NCBI RefSeq assembly: GCF_000306765.2
Contig: NC_017941.2
Coordinates: 1,364,001 to 1,428,000 of the forward strand
Length of the DNA stretch: 64,000 bases
DNA from: Haloferax mediterranei ATCC 33500
Lineage (GTDB): Archaea > Halobacteriota > Halobacteria > Halobacteriales > Haloferacaceae
Reading direction: 5' to 3'
Of the stretch, positions 61,771 to 64,000 are shown one piece after another (within the stretch, counting starts at the first letter, position 1; each line of letters opens with the position of its first letter). Made by a program: the position numbers and the translations under genes. The notes under the pieces were generated by a model. That model was not told the DNA's origin. It worked only from the letters and a program-made list of their open reading frames with translations, and did no database searches.

Positions 61771-62663
61771 TGGCGACCAAAGACATCAACACCGCAGACA
61801 CGGCACACGAGATTCGGACTATCGACGAAGTTGTCGATGTCATCGCCAGCACCGCCCCCGAGATTCGAACGGGGCTGCCGGGCCGCCGCGTCGCCGCCGA
61901 GGAAGAAAACCCGAGCGGCGAGACGCAGATGGCTGCGGACGTGTTCGCAGACGACCTGCTTTGCGAGCGAATCGGTGCGCTAGAGGGTGTCGGCGAATAC
62001 GCGAGCGAGGAGCGACCCGAGTCCATCGACGTGGGTAACGGCTCGCTGTCGGTCGCACTCGACCCGCTCGACGGCTCGTCGAACCTGAAGCCGAACAACA
62101 CCATGGGGACCATCTTCGCCGTCTACGACGGGCCGCTTCCGGCGCACGGCCGCGACCTCGTCGCCGCCGGCTACGTCCTCTACGGACCCGTCATGACGAT
62201 GATTGTCGCCCGCGACGGCACCGTCAACGAGTACGTCGTCTACGACGATTCGAGCTACGAACTCGTTCGAGAGGATATCACACTTCCCGAGGAGGGAACC
62301 GTCTACGGCTTCGGCGGTCGCGTCCCCGACTGGACCGACGACTTCGAAGCGTTCGCGCGCGAGGTCGAACAGGATGCGTCGCGAAAGCTCCGCTACGGTG
62401 GGTCGATGATTGGCGACGTGAACCAGATTCTTACCTACGGCGGCATCTTCAGCTACCCGACGCTTCAGTCGGCACCTGAAGGCAAACTCCGCGTGCAGTT
62501 CGAAGGCTACCCAATCGGCTACGTCATCGAGACGGCCGGCGGTGCCACGTCTGACGGCACGAAGTCGCTTCTAGACGTTGACAAGGACGAACTCCACGCG
62601 CGCACCCCGCTTTACATCGGAAACACCGACCTCGTGACGGAACTCGAATCGGCGCTTGACTGA
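61770..62663 (+). CDS. fbp: Fructose-1,6-bisphosphatase, class I
   Basis: Gluconeogenic phosphatase converting fructose 1,6-bisphosphate to fructose 6-phosphate. The 297-residue protein has the Mg-binding motif [25 protein letters not shown] near residues 90-114, typical of class I FBPases (Li-sensitive inositol-phosphatase superfamily). The substrate region is [23 protein letters not shown] near 208-230 and the closing [19 protein letters not shown]. The start at 61770 ([16 protein letters not shown]) overlaps the leader ORF stop; a GTG three codons earlier is also in frame. The inverted repeat upstream may be a regulatory site. Confidence 0.93.
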   Translation: MATKDINTADTAHEIRTIDEVVDVIASTAPEIRTGLPGRRVAAEEENPSGETQMAADVFADDLLCERIGALEGVGEYASEERPESIDVGNGSLSVALDPLDGSSNLKPNNTMGTIFAVYDGPLPAHGRDLVAAGYVLYGPVMTMIVARDGTVNEYVVYDDSSYELVREDITLPEEGTVYGFGGRVPDWTDDFEAFAREVEQDASRKLRYGGSMIGDVNQILTYGGIFSYPTLQSAPEGKLRVQFEGYPIGYVIETAGGATSDGTKSLLDVDKDELHARTPLYIGNTDLVTELESALD

Positions 62664-62750
62664 GTTACTGGCTGCATCCGTTCTCGACTGACGGCACGGC
62701 TTGGCGGTATCCGATTTTCTGGTCGTTCGTCGAATCATACATGGAAAACC

Positions 62751-62760
62751 ATTTTGAATA
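62751..62760 (+). promoter_or_regulatory. TATA-type box of the carboxylase gene
   Basis: ATTTTGAATA lies about 20-29 bases ahead of the ATG at 62780, the spacing for a leaderless start. It favours 62780 over the in-frame ATG at 62741, which would put this box inside the coding region. Confidence 0.45.
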
Positions 62761-62779
62761 CGGTGACGCATCCCAGAGT

Positions 62780-64000
62780 ATGAAGGTCAGAATCGGCGAC
62801 GGCGCGACTGGTGACGAGGCCGAAGCCATCGCGAGCGCGCTGGCTCGACACCTCGGCACGGACGTAAACGTCTTCGTTGGCGATGGCGAGGAATCCGTGG
62901 CGGATGCCGAACCGCCCGCGGACGCCTTCCCGCTCGATGCCGACGACGTACATCCGACGGAACGGGAAGAAACGCTCCGCGAGGAAATCGCCGACATTCT
63001 CGGCGGCGGTCCGCAGAAGTACAAAGACCGGCTTCCCGAGTCGGGGAAACTGTTCGTCCGCGACCGCCTCGACCTCTGGTTCCCCGAGGGGCTGAAGTTC
63101 GAAGACGGGAAATTCGCCAACTTCGACTCGTGGCACGAGAACTCCCCCGAAGTCGACGAGGCGGACCCGAACACCCGCCTGCCGGGAGACGGTCTCCTCA
63201 CCGGTGCCGCGGCATTCGAAGGCCGCGACCTGCACTTCATGGCCAACGATTTCACCGTCAAGGCCGGGTCGATGGCCAGCCGCGGCGTCGAGAAGTTCCT
63301 CCGGATGCAACAGCGGGCGCTCAAGACCGGCAAGCCGGTGTTGTACCTGATGGACTCCTCCGGCGGCCGTATCGACCAGCAGACCGGCTTCTTCGCCAAC
63401 CGCGAGGGCATCGGGAAATACTACTACAACCACTCGATGCTCTCGGGCTACGTCCCGCAGATTTGCGTCCTCTACGGGCCGTGTATCGCCGGTGCGGCGT
63501 ACACCCCGGTCTTCGCCGACTTCACCATCATGGTCGAGGGGATGTCCGCGATGGCTATCGCCTCGCCGCGCATGGTGAAGATGGTCACCGGCGAGGAGAT
63601 TTCCATGCAGGACCTCGGCGGCGCGCAGATGCACGCCCAAGAGTCCGGCAGCGCCGACCTCGTCGCCCGCGACGAGCAGCACGCCCGCGAACTCGTCTCG
63701 CAACTCATCACGTACCTTCCGGACAAAGCGGGCGAGAAACCGCCGCGCTCGAAGCCGAAGCCACCGCGGCTTTCCCCCGGCGGTATCGACGAACTCATCC
63801 CCGAGTCGCCGAACCGCCCCTACGACGCCCACGACCTCATCGAACGCGTCGTCGACGCCGAATCGGTGTTCGAACTGAAACCCGACTACGGCAAGGAAAT
63901 CGTCACCGCGTTTGCGCGAATCGACGGCCGCCCGGTTGGTATCGTCGCCAACCAGCCAACCGAGCGCTCGGGCGCAATCTTCCCCGACGCCGCGGAGAAG
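62780..64000 (+). CDS. pccB: Acyl-CoA carboxylase, carboxyltransferase (beta) subunit; 3' end beyond window
   Basis: Transfers CO2 from carboxybiotin to acetyl- or propionyl-CoA. The frame is open from 62780 to the last base without a stop, 407 codons visible of an expected 520-600. Recognisable carboxyltransferase segments are FEGRDLHFMANDFTVKAGSM, then VLYLMDSSGGRIDQQTGFFAN, the oxyanion region YGPCIAGAAYTPVFADFTI and the partner DLGGAQMHAQESGSADLVA. The C-terminal half starts DYGKEIVTAFARIDGRPVGIVANQPTE. The start KVRIGDGATGDEAEA fits haloarchaeal homologues. Propionyl-CoA carboxylase is the likely role, since mutase and epimerase are encoded in the same window, but acetyl-CoA is also possible. 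Confidence 0.9.
   Translation, partial: MKVRIGDGATGDEAEAIASALARHLGTDVNVFVGDGEESVADAEPPADAFPLDADDVHPTEREETLREEIADILGGGPQKYKDRLPESGKLFVRDRLDLWFPEGLKFEDGKFANFDSWHENSPEVDEADPNTRLPGDGLLTGAAAFEGRDLHFMANDFTVKAGSMASRGVEKFLRMQQRALKTGKPVLYLMDSSGGRIDQQTGFFANREGIGKYYYNHSMLSGYVPQICVLYGPCIAGAAYTPVFADFTIMVEGMSAMAIASPRMVKMVTGEEISMQDLGGAQMHAQESGSADLVARDEQHARELVSQLITYLPDKAGEKPPRSKPKPPRLSPGGIDELIPESPNRPYDAHDLIERVVDAESVFELKPDYGKEIVTAFARIDGRPVGIVANQPTERSGAIFPDAAEK

Overview
The window is a 64 kb piece of a haloarchaeal chromosome, most likely Haloferax or a close relative. The reasons are high GC with strong GC preference at third codon positions, acidic predicted proteins, archaeal informational genes (nascent-chain NAC alpha, TFS, TrmI, chromatin protein MC1), isoprenoid-lipid genes, Tat-type twin-arginine lipoproteins with LAGC lipoboxes, and TATA boxes 25-30 nt ahead of start codons (leaderless mRNAs). 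The genus is inferred from remembered gene content and order, not from a search. No rRNA, CRISPR array or intact transposase was seen.

Layout. 1-8.3 kb: AIM24-family and UspA proteins, then a leftward block for acyl-CoA and quinone metabolism (acyl-CoA dehydrogenase, two AMP-forming ligases, methylmalonyl-CoA epimerase) and a phosphotransferase. 8.5-16.3 kb: methylmalonyl-CoA mutase large subunit, the coupled NAC-TrmI pair, transcription factor S, enoyl-CoA hydratase and methyltransferases. 16.3-24.2 kb: a possible PD-(D/E)XK nuclease with a Cys cluster, a Nudix hydrolase, a uS10-like protein, an NhaC antiporter divergent from an M20 hydrolase, a histidine kinase and a geranylgeranyl reductase. 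24.3-29.7 kb: a complete BMP-type nucleoside ABC importer. 29.9-38.3 kb: a phosphohexomutase, acylphosphatase, regulators and the phosphomevalonate decarboxylase. 38.4-47.5 kb: a cell-surface stretch with a PepSY protein carrying Asp/Gly repeats, a membrane-anchored winged-helix regulator divergent from it, a secreted beta-helix protein and a DUF4399 lipoprotein, interrupted by an acyl-CoA dehydrogenase, a HAD phosphatase and MC1.

48.0-51.3 kb is an accessory island. It is AT-rich and holds a phiH1-repressor-like winged helix, a protein with a HEPN-type RX4H motif, a four-helix membrane protein paired with a C2H2 mini-protein, and two gene remnants. It ends at a tRNA-Arg(TCG) gene whose 3' end is partly duplicated inside it, as expected for integration at a tRNA. 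This is the best place to look for an undescribed defence-type system. 51.4-64 kb returns to core genes: UbiA prenyltransferase, a RecA-like ATPase, cysteine synthase, an ABC-2 exporter operon containing a permease-PrsW fusion, 3-hydroxyacyl-CoA dehydrogenase, a helix-hairpin-helix repeat protein, class I fructose-1,6-bisphosphatase behind a short leader ORF, and the start of an acyl-CoA carboxylase beta subunit that runs off the window.

How the genes fit together. Two acyl-CoA dehydrogenases, an acyl-CoA ligase, an enoyl-CoA hydratase and a 3-hydroxyacyl-CoA dehydrogenase cover most of a beta-oxidation cycle. The epimerase, mutase and carboxylase would carry propionyl-CoA to succinyl-CoA. 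Phosphomevalonate decarboxylase, the UbiA prenyltransferase and geranylgeranyl reductase are three steps of archaeal lipid synthesis. These genes are scattered rather than in operons.
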